Shown: positions 13,471 to 14,142 of the stretch, in pieces
How the letters are laid out: each line of letters starts with the position of its first letter
How positions within the stretch are numbered: the stretch's first letter is position 1
Source: Actinomycetota bacterium
Lineage (GTDB): Bacteria > Actinomycetota > Thermoleophilia > Gaiellales > Gaiellaceae
Assembly: GCA_003170995.1 (NCBI GenBank)
Contig: PMXT01000078.1
Coordinates: forward strand, 4,969-19,110
Direction of reading: 5' to 3'
Length of the DNA: 14,142 nt
The notes under the pieces: model-generated
The model's database searches: none
What the model was told of the DNA's origin: nothing
What the model saw: the letters and a program-made list of their open reading frames with translations, nothing else
Made by a program: the position numbers and the translations under genes

Positions 13471-14076
13471 TTATCCGTTCGGGTAGAGATGATTGATCCC
13501 GTTTGCATCATCTTTTTGCGCGTTGTTCACGGTGCGGCCGGAGCCTAACTGACACATCACCGAGCCCGGCTTACTGTTGTTTTCGCCTAATCCCATCACG
13601 TGGCCCATCTCATGTGCGACCGAGCCCTCTCTGTTGTACGTACTGAGGCTCTCGAACACCGGAGTGTTAAGTCGGATCCGTCCGTGATGCCAGTTCGAGC
13701 TATACTGATCTACTAGCGCACCGCCGGAAGTCCATTGATCGGTCTCAGCAATAATCCCAGAGCCACTACCGAAGTAGTTTGCTGCGTGAATAAACATCAC
13801 GCTTGCAGACTGAGAGGTCGTTTTTAGGAAAGATACTGGCGTAGTGACTCCTATACGCGTTCCTGTGTTGTTCCAATCGGTTACGGCATTAGGAATGGCG
13901 CTGGTGTACCCTTGCGCCCCCTCGAATACGTAGTAATACCGATCAGCGACACCCCAACTACCTACTCCGCCGTTTAGCACGTGATCGTTAAACGTCACGT
14001 AGGCTCCTGCGGCTGACGGTAGATAGAGCACGCACGTTATCGCCAGTAGCAGAGCCAAATAGACGTTTTTTTTCAC
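13471..14076 (-). CDS. secreted matrixin-like (M10/metzincin) metalloprotease
   Basis: A 201-residue small secreted zinc protease. A signal peptide occupies residues 1-25, ending near SAAGA. The catalytic motif HEMGHVMGLGE (155-165) gives zinc ligands H155 and H159 and general base E156, followed by Met-turn SVM with M174 and a C-terminal DDANGINHLYP typical of matrixin-like domains. The third ligand position is Glu (E165), where metzincins normally have His or Asp. There is no propeptide with a cysteine switch and no additional domain. The GTG at 14076 is preferred over an upstream ATG at 14121 because AAAGGAG lies ten bases before it and the signal peptide then begins VKKN. First gene of a two-gene operon with the secreted protein at 12736-13458. 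Lower GC than its neighbours suggests transfer. Confidence 0.85.
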   Translation of the reverse strand: MKKNVYLALLLAITCVLYLPSAAGAYVTFNDHVLNGGVGSWGVADRYYYVFEGAQGYTSAIPNAVTDWNNTGTRIGVTTPVSFLKTTSQSASVMFIHAANYFGSGSGIIAETDQWTSGGALVDQYSSNWHHGRIRLNTPVFESLSTYNREGSVAHEMGHVMGLGENNSKPGSVMCQLGSGRTVNNAQKDDANGINHLYPNG

Positions 14077-14142
14077 TGTAACGCAGCTCCTTTCGTAAGG
14101 CAGCGAGTAACAGATCGACAATCGGACGTACAGGTCTACTCG

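Overview
The window looks like chromosomal DNA of a high-GC actinobacterium, possibly of the Thermoleophilia (Solirubrobacterales/Gaiellales) type. This rests on the GC-rich coding, frequent GTG/TTG starts, ATGA/GTGA gene overlaps and the style of the proteins. No taxonomic search was possible, so the lineage is an inference.

Layout. (1) 111-2188: a MarR-type regulator translationally coupled to a 14-TM DHA2-type drug exporter. (2) 2189-4575: a tandem 23-bp repeat, a large OafA-like acyltransferase with an SGNH domain, and the convergent remnant of a two-TM membrane protein that runs into its 3' end. (3) 4660-8967: a block rich in cold-shock and RNA-remodelling functions. Two nearly identical CspA-type genes sit at its ends, each with a leader hairpin that covers its Shine-Dalgarno (SD) sequence and each with its own terminator. 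Between them lie a haemolysin III-type membrane protein, an alpha/beta-hydrolase lipoprotein, a stand-alone IF-1 gene and a compact DEAD-box RNA helicase. (4) 9019-9176: a predicted three-way-junction element followed by tRNA-Glu(UUC). (5) 9297-12294: a zinc-homeostasis locus, with a zur-like regulator divergent from an overlapping znuA-znuC-znuB operon and a Zur-box-like palindrome at the divergence point. (6) 12295-12735: a gene-poor stretch with a promoter-like pair, nested inverted repeats and a strong intrinsic terminator, so possibly a small structured RNA. (7) 12736-14076: a lower-GC two-gene operon, on the minus strand, for a secreted metzincin-like protease and a secreted protein of unknown function.

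How it fits together. The best candidate for an undescribed regulatory arrangement is in the cold-shock block. Both csp leaders can fold a 9-bp stem (14 nt between its Watson-Crick cores) onto the AGGAG of the SD, with base changes at both stem ends that keep pairing. The helicase leader also carries a CTCCTT that can pair with its own AAGGAG. IF-1, Csp proteins and DEAD-box helicases all act on mRNA structure and translation initiation in the cold, so shared control of translation by RNA structure is plausible but unproven. The zinc locus follows the known Zur/ZnuABC logic, with unusual operator placement and a His-rich ATPase tail. The last operon is accessory in character.
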